Assembly: GCA_964617375.1 (NCBI GenBank)
Contig: CAZTXQ010000009.1
Span: forward strand, 1 to 64,000
DNA length: 64,000 bases
Source of the DNA: Firm-13 sp964617375
Lineage (GTDB): Bacteria > Bacillota > Clostridia > Saccharofermentanales > Saccharofermentanaceae
Direction: 5' to 3'
Shown here: piece by piece, positions 7,994 through 16,604 of the stretch
Numbering within the stretch: the first letter of the stretch is position 1
Layout of the letters: every line of letters begins with the position of its first letter
Position numbers and translations under genes: made by a program
Notes under the pieces: model-generated
Databases searched by the model: none
Told to the model about the DNA's origin: nothing
What the model saw: only the letters and a program-made list of their open reading frames with translations

Positions 7994-9103
7994 CTATTGT
8001 CCTTTCACATATGTAAAGTAATAGTCAATTATTAGACCCGTAACTCTGTCGTAGCTTAAAACGCCTTCTGCCTGCTGATTTGCTTCAAGATACGTATCAT
8101 TTACGGCTGTCGATGTTTCCTGTACGGGACCTTCAAACTGTTTCCAATATTCGGACGCCTGCTGCCAGTCGCGCCATGTTCCTTCCGGTATCCATTCGGA
8201 CACCTCCATATATGCATCCGGATCCTGTTTATACAGATCATTACAGCAATACAGATAGGCATACTGATAGGCACAATACTGAAAATCGATACGGCTGCTG
8301 TTCAGGCAGGCAAGAAAACCTGCAAGATTAGCGTCCTGCTCACGTGCTATTCCTCTCGTATGACTGATTTCATGGCAGATCGTAATCGGGAGCTGTGAAG
8401 CCGGAATGTCCGTATTCACATTCGCCTCTCCGAAAAAAGGGAAATACATACCGGTTATTCCCGTATAGGACCAATAATGCGACAGCACTACGGGTTTGGC
8501 TCTCAGATCGGGTCCCGATAGCTCCGGGAATAATACGGCGGCCGCATCCATTGATGCACTTCCTTCATCCAGCGTCTCTGCCAGGCTTGTCGTTAATACC
8601 ATGCAGCCGTTCTCGTCTTCGGGAAGAATCTCTCTGGTTCTTTGGATATTCTCGGCCAGCCACAGAGCTACTTCCTTCAAATCTTCGGGAGATTTCTGCG
8701 ATGCATTCAGATGAAGCGAGGTTTCCAGAGGGATTCTTGTGTATTGAATGCCGAGCATGAGAGTAAAGGACGCGGACAATACCGCGAACAACACAGTGAG
8801 AACCGAAAGAAACCGGAAAGCGGTACGCTTTCTGTCATCAGAATGTCTGAAACGCAGAATGACCAGAATCAGCCAGAAAAGAGCCGTAAGGCAAGTAAAA
8901 ACTACGAATATTTCCGTTAAGGAAAGCGGACAAAGCGACGTGATAAAAGTAACCGGTCTTGAAAGGACCGGAAAAACTTTCGTTGCATATTTTTCCGAAA
9001 GACCGGGATAATTCGTGAAAATTCGGGGAACAAAAAGAAACAATATTCCAACGGTCAGGGCGATCAGGATGATGAACCATTCCTTGCGATAAATCTTTTT
9101 CAT
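7994..9103 (-). CDS. DUF3810 membrane protein with a zinc-protease-like motif
   Basis: A 369-residue protein with three N-terminal membrane helices (about 9-27, 63-83 and 98-117) followed by a large, probably extracytoplasmic domain. That domain contains H244-E-I-S-H248 and a later E255 in GIAREQDANL, the HExxH...E arrangement of a metallopeptidase. The family is DUF3810; its substrate is unknown. It is coupled to hemZ downstream and lies 37 bases after the DUF1624 gene. Because it sits in a run with SepF, pantothenate kinase and acyltransferase-like genes, an envelope role is likely but unproven. Confidence 0.85.
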   Translation of the reverse strand: MKKIYRKEWFIILIALTVGILFLFVPRIFTNYPGLSEKYATKVFPVLSRPVTFITSLCPLSLTEIFVVFTCLTALFWLILVILRFRHSDDRKRTAFRFLSVLTVLFAVLSASFTLMLGIQYTRIPLETSLHLNASQKSPEDLKEVALWLAENIQRTREILPEDENGCMVLTTSLAETLDEGSASMDAAAVLFPELSGPDLRAKPVVLSHYWSYTGITGMYFPFFGEANVNTDIPASQLPITICHEISHTRGIAREQDANLAGFLACLNSSRIDFQYCAYQYAYLYCCNDLYKQDPDAYMEVSEWIPEGTWRDWQQASEYWKQFEGPVQETSTAVNDTYLEANQQAEGVLSYDRVTGLIIDYYFTYVKGQ

Positions 9104-9140
9104 CTTACAGCCCTTATTCCTTACATGCGTTATTTATCTC

Positions 9141-9944
9141 TTACCAAACTCCAAGATAACGCAGGCCAAACAAAATGGCAAGAATGAGAGGCTGATGAAA
9201 CACATATATAAGAAGCGAGTTGCGTCCTAGCCATTCAAAAGGAACCGATATGGACAGCATAGCTTTGGGGGCGTTCGGAAAAATCGAACGCTTCTGTCTA
9301 TATGCAAATCTTCCGATAACAACACCGATAAAGAAGAATCCAAGCCATGGAAATAACGGCATGTAATCTCCCATTCCGATAAAATTTGGCGGTAAGAAAC
9401 CCAGAGGAAGCAGCCAGTAACCGGTAATAGAGGACGAATAGACAGGAATCAATTCGGAAGCATACAACAGAATTGACGCAAATAAAACTAAGATAATATC
9501 GCCGTACGTCGATAAACGAATTCCTTCCGTTTCTGCACGATCAGAGGATTTTCGGATGATGCGGTTCTCAATCATGGAAAAAAGTCCATATAAAAGAGTC
9601 CCGACCGTTAACAGATGAAGGACATTAAATATGACGTAAAGATCCTGTTTCATAAAATAGGAAAGTAAACCCATCGCCAGCGAAAACAAAAGCGCAATTC
9701 CGAAAAGCTTAAGTGCCCTTTTTACGTTGCTTCTCGAGAACTGGCAGCATATTCCCGAAACCACAAGAAATACAATGATGAACACCGGCCGTACAATATA
9801 TAAGAACCACTTAGTGTCCTGAAATGCAAAAATATCCATGCCAAGCATGTAGCGAAAATCAAATATCAAGTGGTGAAGAATCATTCCAAACAATGCGAGA
9901 CCACGAAGCGCATCCAATTCAAAGGCGCGTTTTGTCTTATCCAT
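9141..9944 (-). CDS. DUF1624/HGSNAT-like membrane acyltransferase
   Basis: A 267-residue integral membrane protein with about seven helices. The opening ELDALRGLALFGMILHHLIFD is the signature of the DUF1624 / heparan-alpha-glucosaminide N-acetyltransferase-like family, related to acyltransferase-3 proteins, which move acyl groups across the membrane. The late segment WLGRNSLLIYVFHQPLILAIL is also typical. Length is near the family norm for the short bacterial type. Its ATG lies two bases after the pantothenate kinase stop, with GGAG inside the preceding gene, so translation is coupled. The acceptor is unknown. Confidence 0.85.
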   Translation of the reverse strand: MDKTKRAFELDALRGLALFGMILHHLIFDFRYMLGMDIFAFQDTKWFLYIVRPVFIIVFLVVSGICCQFSRSNVKRALKLFGIALLFSLAMGLLSYFMKQDLYVIFNVLHLLTVGTLLYGLFSMIENRIIRKSSDRAETEGIRLSTYGDIILVLFASILLYASELIPVYSSSITGYWLLPLGFLPPNFIGMGDYMPLFPWLGFFFIGVVIGRFAYRQKRSIFPNAPKAMLSISVPFEWLGRNSLLIYVFHQPLILAILFGLRYLGVW

Positions 9945-9946
9945 TC

Positions 9947-10762
9947 TTACTCCGTATAAAGCGCGGCACCGATTGCCGTTGCAAATTCTGCCAGTTCCGG
10001 TACATGGAAATGAACATGATACATATTTGAAAATACCTGGAAAAGCTCACGGCACTGCTTAACGCGTGTCATTTGTCCGGTAAAGACTACATCTTTTAGC
10101 GATACCGTTCTCGCAGCAAGAACCGCCATCGTTCCGATCGACTGGAACACCAGGTTAAAAATACCGAGAGCTATATCTTCCCTTGTCGCATCATCCGTCA
10201 GCTTGCCGAAATTCGATGCGGTCGTCTCCATCGAAAGCCCCGGGATCTCGATTCTGGATATATCGCCTATACTAAGATCAACATGCTGAAGCGAACCCTC
10301 CGATGCAAGATCGGTAAGAAGTTCGAAATCCCGGATTTTCAACATACAGTTCGCAAGTCCGAGGACCGTTCCGCCTCCTACTCCCGAGCCGATGATATGG
10401 CGCACCTTCTCGTCTGTCGCATCGACAAATGCGGTTCCGGTACCCATGCTGACTACAACGGCATGCGGAACGCCCGACAAGGACAAACCGCCTAATCCGG
10501 TTGCCAGAAACTCCTGGACATGATATGTCTTTATACCAAGAAGATCACCGTTGGGGAACGAAGCTCCCACACCGGTGATCATCAGGCGTTCAATATCCGA
10601 TATTCTTAATTTATTGACATCCAGGTACTTACCGAGAGCTCCAAATGCAGACGCAACAGGATCGGTGGCACGAACCATTTCGTGGCTGATCACAGTCTTA
10701 TCGAGCACACCGACAATCTTGGTGGTGCTTCCGCCCACATCAAGTCCTATGACGATCCCCAT
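9947..10762 (-). CDS. coaW: Type II pantothenate kinase
   Basis: The 271-residue protein belongs to the eukaryote-like type II pantothenate kinases, which phosphorylate pantothenate in the first step of coenzyme A synthesis. The N-terminal phosphate loop GLDVGGSTTK (6-15), the SMGTGTAFV strand and the GVGGGTVLGL adenosine motif are all present, and the C-terminus ends with the typical EFATAIGAALYTE. It lies 50 bases downstream of sepF and couples into the acyltransferase-like gene. Confidence 0.92.
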   Translation of the reverse strand: MGIVIGLDVGGSTTKIVGVLDKTVISHEMVRATDPVASAFGALGKYLDVNKLRISDIERLMITGVGASFPNGDLLGIKTYHVQEFLATGLGGLSLSGVPHAVVVSMGTGTAFVDATDEKVRHIIGSGVGGGTVLGLANCMLKIRDFELLTDLASEGSLQHVDLSIGDISRIEIPGLSMETTASNFGKLTDDATREDIALGIFNLVFQSIGTMAVLAARTVSLKDVVFTGQMTRVKQCRELFQVFSNMYHVHFHVPELAEFATAIGAALYTE

Positions 10763-10812
10763 TGCCTCTTCATGTCCTCCCGATCTTTACGTCAGAGCCA
10801 TTCCGATAAGTC

Positions 10813-11352
10813 TTAGTGTACCATTCTGAAAGGTTCAACGTAATCGTTTGTCTCCTGAGGAACCTCATCCTTGGTTACAAGGCTGACGCTTCTGGGAACT
10901 GCTACGAAAGTATGCGCTCTCATATCGATGGACTTAACATTGCCGTCGATTGCATATGTCGAGCCGCAGATAAAATCAATTACACGCTGTGCAATCTTGG
11001 CATCAACGTTCTCGATGTTGCAGATAACGGTATGGCCGGCGCGAAGATGATCTACCACACGCTGTGCGGATTCGATATTGTTCGGCTGGAGAATTATAAG
11101 CTGCTGCTCGCCAAGAACAACGGACTTAAGCGGAACTACTTTAGAGGCGGAAGAAGTATGGGCAGGTGCGGTATACTGCTTCGATTCAGGCTGATATGCA
11201 GCCTGCGGTGCGTATGCATCCTGGTATCCGGCATATTCCTGCTGAGGCTCCATGTAATCGGACGCAAGTGACGGGTCCATGTACTCATCTTCATATTCGT
11301 CTTCGGGATATCCGGAAAGCTTACCAACGATCTTCTTAAAAAAGCCTGCCAT
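10813..11352 (-). CDS. sepF: Cell division protein SepF
   Basis: SepF anchors and bundles FtsZ at the division site. The 179-residue protein shows all three parts: an N-terminal amphipathic membrane-binding helix (MAGFFKKIVGKL), an acidic, Tyr/Pro/Gln-rich flexible linker (about 15-75), and the C-terminal SepF domain starting near VVLGEQQLIILQPN and including QRVIDFICGSTYAIDG. A TTGGAGGTAG ribosome site precedes the ATG. It has its own promoter in the 200-base gap behind yggS and starts a new transcript with coaW. Confidence 0.95.
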   Translation of the reverse strand: MAGFFKKIVGKLSGYPEDEYEDEYMDPSLASDYMEPQQEYAGYQDAYAPQAAYQPESKQYTAPAHTSSASKVVPLKSVVLGEQQLIILQPNNIESAQRVVDHLRAGHTVICNIENVDAKIAQRVIDFICGSTYAIDGNVKSIDMRAHTFVAVPRSVSLVTKDEVPQETNDYVEPFRMVH

Positions 11353-11436
11353 TTTAATCTACCTCCAAGTAATCAGCTATTCTATCTGCGCCGTTATTCT
11401 TCGGCACTTAATAGTCTGTAATGAATTCTTAGGGTC

Positions 11437-11465
11437 AGTATAGAATTCATGGCAAGCGGAAGCAA
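11437..11465 (-). promoter_or_regulatory. sepF promoter with flanking inverted repeat
   Basis: Minus-strand TTGCTT (11460-11465) and TATACT (11437-11442) are 17 bases apart. The -10 box is bracketed by an 8-base inverted repeat, ATGAATTC (11421-11428) and GAATTCAT (11443-11450), which could be an operator. Confidence 0.65.
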
Positions 11466-11553
11466 TACCAATTCGCAACAAGTAAAGTACATGTAACTGC
11501 ATAGAAATATTAAGTATCTTTAATAACAGTTGCTTTACGTAAAACGCGTAAAA

Positions 11554-12279
11554 TCAGCTTCTTTTCCCGAAAATAGATGTTCCGATCCGAATATGAGTCG
11601 AGCCACATTGAATGGCATCTATATAATCCTGACTCATTCCCATTGACAGAACATTCCAGATTTCCGGTTCCCCTGCTTCGTTTTTTAGACGATCGAAAAT
11701 TTCCCGTGTTTCGGTAAAAACGCGCAAAGCTTCATGTTCCGCATTTTGAACCGGAGCCATCGTCATCAATCCGCACAACATAAGATTCGGGCATGAAGAG
11801 GCAAGTTCCACCGCCCGCCCTATCTCTTCCTTAAAAAATCCGTGCTTGGACTCTTCCCGTGCGGTATTGATCTGAAGAAGTATCTTCGTTGTCAGATTTT
11901 TTGTCATCGAGCGTTTTTGAACCTCTTCGATCAGTTCGAAAGAGGAAACAGAATGGATGAGTTCCGTATTCCCGACAACATTCTTAACCTTATTCGTCTG
12001 CAAAGTCCCGATCAGATGCCAGTTCGGATGTATCCCTTCCGACGAAAGCAGTTCCTTTTTGGAAAGCAATTCCTGAACGCGATTCTCACCGAGATCATGA
12101 AGACCGAGTTCGTATGCGGCTCTGGCATATTCGGGCGGAAAAAACTTCGAAACACCGATCAGCGTCAGCGATTCACGGCTCCTCCCGCATCCGGAAAGGA
12201 CATCCGAAATTTGACGGTTCACTTCTTCGAGCCTGTCTGAAATTTCGCTCTTTATCTTCTCATACTCTTCGCTATTCAT
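11554..12279 (-). CDS. YggS family PLP-binding protein
   Basis: A 241-residue protein of the YggS/PROSC family, single-domain TIM-barrel proteins that bind pyridoxal 5'-phosphate and buffer its level without known catalytic activity. K45 in LIGVSKFFPPE is the PLP-binding lysine; GENRVQELLSK, NWHLIGTLQTNKVKN and the phosphate-binding end IRIGTSIFGKR are all conserved. It sits next to sepF as in many Firmicutes division clusters. CGGGG lies five bases before the ATG, and the upstream HlyD-like gene ends 13 bases earlier. Confidence 0.95.
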   Translation of the reverse strand: MNSEEYEKIKSEISDRLEEVNRQISDVLSGCGRSRESLTLIGVSKFFPPEYARAAYELGLHDLGENRVQELLSKKELLSSEGIHPNWHLIGTLQTNKVKNVVGNTELIHSVSSFELIEEVQKRSMTKNLTTKILLQINTAREESKHGFFKEEIGRAVELASSCPNLMLCGLMTMAPVQNAEHEALRVFTETREIFDRLKNEAGEPEIWNVLSMGMSQDYIDAIQCGSTHIRIGTSIFGKRS

Positions 12280-12292
12280 AATATCCCCGCCG

Positions 12293-14194
12293 TTATTCGA
12301 TTTTGTCTCCGACTTTTATAGTATCCGGATTGGTTATTATAATCGTACTCGTATCGGGTACATTCGGTGTGGCTTCGACAGGGGCAATGATTGCATATTC
12401 TCTGTCGTGATCAACAACCGTAACCGTGAGTTTAGCCGCATATCCGGAGGAATTGTAAATAACCTCGGCATATCCCATTTTATAGTCGGCATTGACAAGC
12501 GCGGACGTCGGTACCCGAAGGCCGGTATTCGAAGAACGTATGATTTCAATCTCGGCGGTTCGACGATCCAGGAGACGTTCCACCTGGCTTCCGGTCTGCA
12601 TAACGATGAATACACCTCCCGTGCTTTGTACGGCCCGGACGATCCGACAGTTTTCAATCACGACACCCTCGGACGGAACTCGTATGTTTACGGAAGCATC
12701 TACCGGGAAATCGGTTACGGAGTATCCCTTTACAATTGTAACCAGATACTGTTCCGCATTCTGGCAGATTCGCAGCGCTGCCTCGTCTTTCTTAACCGCG
12801 AGGTCATTGGATATCGTACCTTTGGATTTCTCGAGATATTCGTAGTATTGTTCCGGCGTCATCTCGGTAATCACGGAAGTATTGAGAATGCCCTCAAGTC
12901 CGTCAAGCTTATACGAAACAATGCCCGGTATGGCTGCACTCAAAGTCGCCGCCTGCGTGGAAAGCGTATTTTCCAGTTCTACCTTCCCTGCGATCAGCGT
13001 ATTCAGCTGTTCGTCCTGAAAATCAATATTTTGAAGCGCCGAATCCCGCGTATCCATAAGAACCTGAATTGACGACGAATATGATATCAAGTTGGAAAGA
13101 CTGTTGTTGAGACTGTCCGAGCGTATCATTTTTATGATAGGTAGAATCTGGGAATCCGCCTCGTCACAGATGGTTTGCGCCCCGGACCCTTTCCCTTCAC
13201 TCATCAATTTCCGCTGCAGTTCAACAATTTGCTGTTGTGCATTGTTCAGCGAAGCCGAAGTGCTTTCAAGACCATCGGGGATAATCATGGCCAATGCCTG
13301 ATCCTTGGATACCCGGCTTCCCTCCAGCGCCAGCGCCGCAAGTGTTCCTTCCGTAGAAGACGTAAATGTCTGTTCGTCACGGACAATCAATGCCGTCGTG
13401 CCGATACTGTGCTCGATCGTTCCCGTCGAAACAAAGGCGCAATTGGGTTTTGCCGCAACATAATCCGTAATATAGAGAACCGCAGCTGCCGCCACTACCA
13501 GAAACAGCATCACAACCAGCGTCATGGAAAGTGCTCTGGAAACGGTGTTCTTGCGATGCGTCTTACGGACATGATTGAGTCTGTCAACCGATACAATCTT
13601 GGCATGACGTCCGTCGTCCTTGTTTTGTTGAAGATCGTATTCTATCCCGTTCTGACGGAGGTCATCCAGGTTTTGCTGAGAACGGTTATATGGATTGGCC
13701 GAAGCGCGATTATCAGGAGCTTGACGTGAACGCTTGTCCGGAGCTTGACGTGAACGATTATCCGGTACTTGCCGCGAACGTTTGTCCGGATTCTGCCGTG
13801 AAAGGTTGTCCGGAGCTTGACGCGAACGGTTGTCCGGAACTTGCCGCGAACGGTTGTCCGGTGCTTGCCGCGAACGTTTGTCCGGAACTTGCCGCGAACG
13901 GTTGTCCGGAACTTGCCGCGAACGGTTGTCCGGAGTCTGCCGTGATTGAATGTCCGGAATCTGCAGCGAACGATTGTCCGGATTCTGCCGCGAACGGTCG
14001 TCCCTGGACAACAGCTGATTTCGGTTTTCCGATGCATTTTTTTGATTCGGCCCGCTGCCGGGTTTTCCGGTCCGCATCGGTGCATGCGCGGAATCAGGAG
14101 ACGACTTTGTACCGTCCGGACGCATTCCGCGTGACGGTGCTTTCCCCCTCTTATCCAAGGGTCTGTTCCTCTGATTCGGACCTCCCTCTTTCAT
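12293..14194 (-). CDS. HlyD-like membrane protein with N-terminal tandem octapeptide repeats
   Basis: The 633-residue protein has a basic, Pro/Asn/Arg/Gln-rich N-terminal region, a single membrane helix (about 221-243), and an extracytoplasmic part resembling the HlyD/membrane-fusion adaptors that lie beside yggS and sepF in Clostridia: TGTIEHSIGTTALIVRD, a glutamine-rich coiled coil near 320-335, and a C-terminal beta barrel with VNADYKMGYAEVIY. Residues 69-180 are about 14 copies of an octapeptide of the form RQxPDNRS. The start overlaps the previous stop as ATGA, so it is coupled to the COG4100 gene. No transporter partner is encoded nearby; function is unknown. Confidence 0.75.
   Translation of the reverse strand: MKEGGPNQRNRPLDKRGKAPSRGMRPDGTKSSPDSAHAPMRTGKPGSGPNQKNASENRNQLLSRDDRSRQNPDNRSLQIPDIQSRQTPDNRSRQVPDNRSRQVPDKRSRQAPDNRSRQVPDNRSRQAPDNLSRQNPDKRSRQVPDNRSRQAPDKRSRQAPDNRASANPYNRSQQNLDDLRQNGIEYDLQQNKDDGRHAKIVSVDRLNHVRKTHRKNTVSRALSMTLVVMLFLVVAAAAVLYITDYVAAKPNCAFVSTGTIEHSIGTTALIVRDEQTFTSSTEGTLAALALEGSRVSKDQALAMIIPDGLESTSASLNNAQQQIVELQRKLMSEGKGSGAQTICDEADSQILPIIKMIRSDSLNNSLSNLISYSSSIQVLMDTRDSALQNIDFQDEQLNTLIAGKVELENTLSTQAATLSAAIPGIVSYKLDGLEGILNTSVITEMTPEQYYEYLEKSKGTISNDLAVKKDEAALRICQNAEQYLVTIVKGYSVTDFPVDASVNIRVPSEGVVIENCRIVRAVQSTGGVFIVMQTGSQVERLLDRRTAEIEIIRSSNTGLRVPTSALVNADYKMGYAEVIYNSSGYAAKLTVTVVDHDREYAIIAPVEATPNVPDTSTIIITNPDTIKVGDKIE
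13655..13990 (-). repeat. 24-bp tandem repeat inside the HlyD-like gene
   Basis: About 14 in-frame 24-base units encode the RQxPDNRS octapeptides. Central units (about 13700-13910) are nearly identical at the DNA level while the outer ones have drifted, as expected of an array that expands and contracts by slippage or recombination. Confidence 0.9.
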
Positions 14195-15471
14195 TTCGGC
14201 ACTACTCCCATTTTTTCTACCGCGCGCATAGCGGCCAGCTTGGTCTGTTCAAATACCAGTCCTCCCTGCATATAAGCGATGAAGGGGGGCTTAATCGGGC
14301 CGTCGGCCGAAAGTTCGACCGATGCTCCCTGTATAAAAGTTCCGGCTGCCATAACGACAGGCGAATCATATCCGGGCATTTCCCAGGGCTCGGGCTGTAC
14401 AAACGAGTCCACAGGTGATGACGCCTGAATAATCCGGCAAAAATCGACGACCTGTTCTCCGCTGTCAAACCGGATGCTCTGTACAATATCACCTCTTGGG
14501 TCGAACGGGCCCGGGTGTGACGAAAAACCGGCCTTCTCAAAAAGTGCCGCCGAGAAGACGGCTCCTTTTACACATTCCGCTACGATGTGAGGTGCCATAA
14601 AAAGTCCCTGAGCGATCGTACGGTTAAAGCCGAGCGACGGGCCTATATGGCTGCCAAGTCCCGGTGCGGTTGCCCGGGAAGCGATTTTTTCGATCAGGTC
14701 GGTGCGGCCGACAAGATAACCGCCGGCAGGACAAAGGCCCGCTCCCGGATTCTTGATCAGAGAACCTGCGCACAGATCCGCTCCGAGCGAACACGGTTCC
14801 AGTTCTTCGACAAATTCTCCATAACAGTTGTCCACGAAGACTATGAGGTTCGCGCGGATCTTGTGTATCGCATCGATAATATTCTTTAAGTCATCGTTCA
14901 AAAGGCAGCGCCTTGACGTATAGCCTTTGGACTTCTGTATAAATACGATTTTGGTCTTGTCTGTTATGGCGGAGCGGATTGCCGGCAAATCGAAGGTAGA
15001 GTCTTCGAGAAGAGACACCTCTTTATACTTGACGCCAAAATCGGAAAGAGATCCCATATCGGCCTCTTTCATTTCTTCACCGATCCCGATTGTATGCATC
15101 AGCGTATCATACGGACGGCCCGTTATGGAAAGAAGCTCATCGCCGGGACGAAGAATGCCGAAAAGACCCATTGCGATGGCCTGTGTGCCGGCACTGATCT
15201 GTATCCGTACATAAGCCGATTCACCGCCGAACAGTTCGGCGTACATGCGTTCGATCTTCTCTCTCCCGATGTCGTCATAACCGTATCCGGTAGAAATTCC
15301 AAAGTCCGTATCCGAAATTCTGGCATTCCAAAATGCCTTAAGAACCTTAAGCTGGTTCTTTTCGCGAATCGCGTCTATTCTTTCCCAAGCGGGAGCAATT
15401 TCGCGCATTACCTGTACGGACCATTCATATGTATGATCCGAAATGCCGTAATTTCTGAAAGGATTGTCCAT
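14191..15471 (-). CDS. Methionine gamma-lyase family (COG4100) PLP enzyme
   Basis: A 426-residue fold-type I PLP enzyme of the COG4100 family, annotated variously as methionine gamma-lyase-like or aluminium-resistance protein; its true reaction is not settled. Visible are the N-terminal FGISTGYGYDDIGRE, the cofactor-binding ISAGTQAIAMG, the FVDNCYGEF aspartate strand, and the Schiff-base lysine in GSLIKNPGAG (about K240). The ATG at 15471 overlaps the TGA of the ACT gene by one base; a GGAGGAGG run lies further upstream. It is coupled to the ACT gene before it and to the HlyD-like gene after it. Confidence 0.88.
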   Translation of the reverse strand: MDNPFRNYGISDHTYEWSVQVMREIAPAWERIDAIREKNQLKVLKAFWNARISDTDFGISTGYGYDDIGREKIERMYAELFGGESAYVRIQISAGTQAIAMGLFGILRPGDELLSITGRPYDTLMHTIGIGEEMKEADMGSLSDFGVKYKEVSLLEDSTFDLPAIRSAITDKTKIVFIQKSKGYTSRRCLLNDDLKNIIDAIHKIRANLIVFVDNCYGEFVEELEPCSLGADLCAGSLIKNPGAGLCPAGGYLVGRTDLIEKIASRATAPGLGSHIGPSLGFNRTIAQGLFMAPHIVAECVKGAVFSAALFEKAGFSSHPGPFDPRGDIVQSIRFDSGEQVVDFCRIIQASSPVDSFVQPEPWEMPGYDSPVVMAAGTFIQGASVELSADGPIKPPFIAYMQGGLVFEQTKLAAMRAVEKMGVVPK

Positions 15472-15902
15472 CAAATACCGTAGACCTCCTCCGAAGAGAG
15501 AACTCGTATACCGGCCTCCGTCAGTTTCTGCAAGGCCAGATTCGGATCCTGTACCCGAATCACTACGACGGCATCGTCAGATGTTCTGCCGACATAAGCA
15601 TACAGATATTCCAGAGAGAGCGCGCCTTCCGATAAGATGGATAAAGCATGATCGAGTGTACCTGGCTTATCGGCGACCGCGATCGCGATAACCGGGGTGC
15701 TGCTCACCGTAAATCCTGCCGAGGTCAGAACCTCTACCGCCTTGTCCGGCTTGTCCAGTATCATTCGAAGGATACCGTATTCGGCGGTATCGGCAATATA
15801 GAGCGCACGAATATCAATATCATTCTGTCCCAGTGTACGTGTTACTTCGGCAAGCCGGCCGGACTGGTTCTCGAGAAAAACATTAATCTGTTTGACTAGC
15901 AT
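15471..15902 (-). CDS. Tandem ACT-domain protein
   Basis: The 143-residue protein consists of two ACT domains (about 1-66 and 70-143), each a small-molecule, usually amino-acid, binding unit: INVFLENQSGRLAEVTRTL and IAVADKPGTLDHALSIL. There is no catalytic domain. Such proteins commonly accompany indolepyruvate oxidoreductase genes, as here, and probably sense an aromatic or branched amino acid; the ligand is inferred only from context. It follows iorB by 57 bases. Confidence 0.92.
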   Translation of the reverse strand: MLVKQINVFLENQSGRLAEVTRTLGQNDIDIRALYIADTAEYGILRMILDKPDKAVEVLTSAGFTVSSTPVIAIAVADKPGTLDHALSILSEGALSLEYLYAYVGRTSDDAVVVIRVQDPNLALQKLTEAGIRVLSSEEVYGI

Positions 15903-15959
15903 ACTCTTAAGCCTCCTTCAGAATGCGGTTAGTTTTGTTTCTATTAAATTATACCGTAT

Positions 15960-16604
15960 TTATTGCATCAATTCCCGCCCGGCATGAAAAGCTTTCAGGT
16001 TCATGGGTATCAGTTTTTCTTTTCCCGCAAACACTTGAGAAACGGCGTTCTCCCACATTTCGACGGGAATCGGCATCCTATAGGATAAAGCGCCGAGCAT
16101 AACCATATTGACGGCCTTGGAGCTTCCTGCGGCCAGCGCAGCGGCCAAAGCGTCAAACTCCTTAACCGATGCGTGCGTTCCCGCGGCAGCCGTTAAGGAC
16201 TCTTCTATATGATCCGGATATGCGGCCTTACCCATCAGGACGGGAAGAGGCTTGATCTTCTGGCTGTTTACGATCAGAACACCGTTCTCCTTAAGAAGTC
16301 CCGACCAGCGGAGTGCCTCCAGTTCTTCAAACGCAAGACAGTAATCCGCCGTGCCTTTTTCGATAATCGGCGAAAATACCTTCCGCCCGATTTTTACATA
16401 AGTGATAACGGAACCGCCGCGCTGGCTCATGCCGTGGACCTCGGATACCTTGACATCCAAACCGAGATGAATCGCCAGAATACCAAGAAGTTTGCCGGCA
16501 ACCAGAGTACCCTGGCCGCCTACGCCGGCCAATACCACATTCATTTCCATATCAGAAAGATCCGCTTTCGTCATAACAGATCCGCTGTTCGTATCAGGTG
16601 TCAT
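15960..16604 (-). CDS. iorB: Indolepyruvate:ferredoxin oxidoreductase, beta subunit
   Basis: IorB is the small subunit of the oxygen-sensitive enzyme that oxidatively decarboxylates aryl pyruvates to aryl-acetyl-CoA with ferredoxin as acceptor. The 214-residue protein has the gamma-domain signature MNVVLAGVGGQGTLVAGKLL and SEVHGMSQRGGSVITYVKIG. The ATG at 16604 overlaps the iorA stop as ATGA and is preceded by GGGAGGAAG; an upstream extension would run through the end of iorA. The protein starts with about 18 residues before the conserved core, so internal ATGs remain possible. Confidence 0.92.
   Translation of the reverse strand: MTPDTNSGSVMTKADLSDMEMNVVLAGVGGQGTLVAGKLLGILAIHLGLDVKVSEVHGMSQRGGSVITYVKIGRKVFSPIIEKGTADYCLAFEELEALRWSGLLKENGVLIVNSQKIKPLPVLMGKAAYPDHIEESLTAAAGTHASVKEFDALAAALAAGSSKAVNMVMLGALSYRMPIPVEMWENAVSQVFAGKEKLIPMNLKAFHAGRELMQ

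Noticed and set aside
13655..13990. Regular repeats that could suggest a CRISPR array
   Set aside because: The 24-bp units are contiguous, without spacers, and in frame with a clear membrane protein gene. No cas genes are present.
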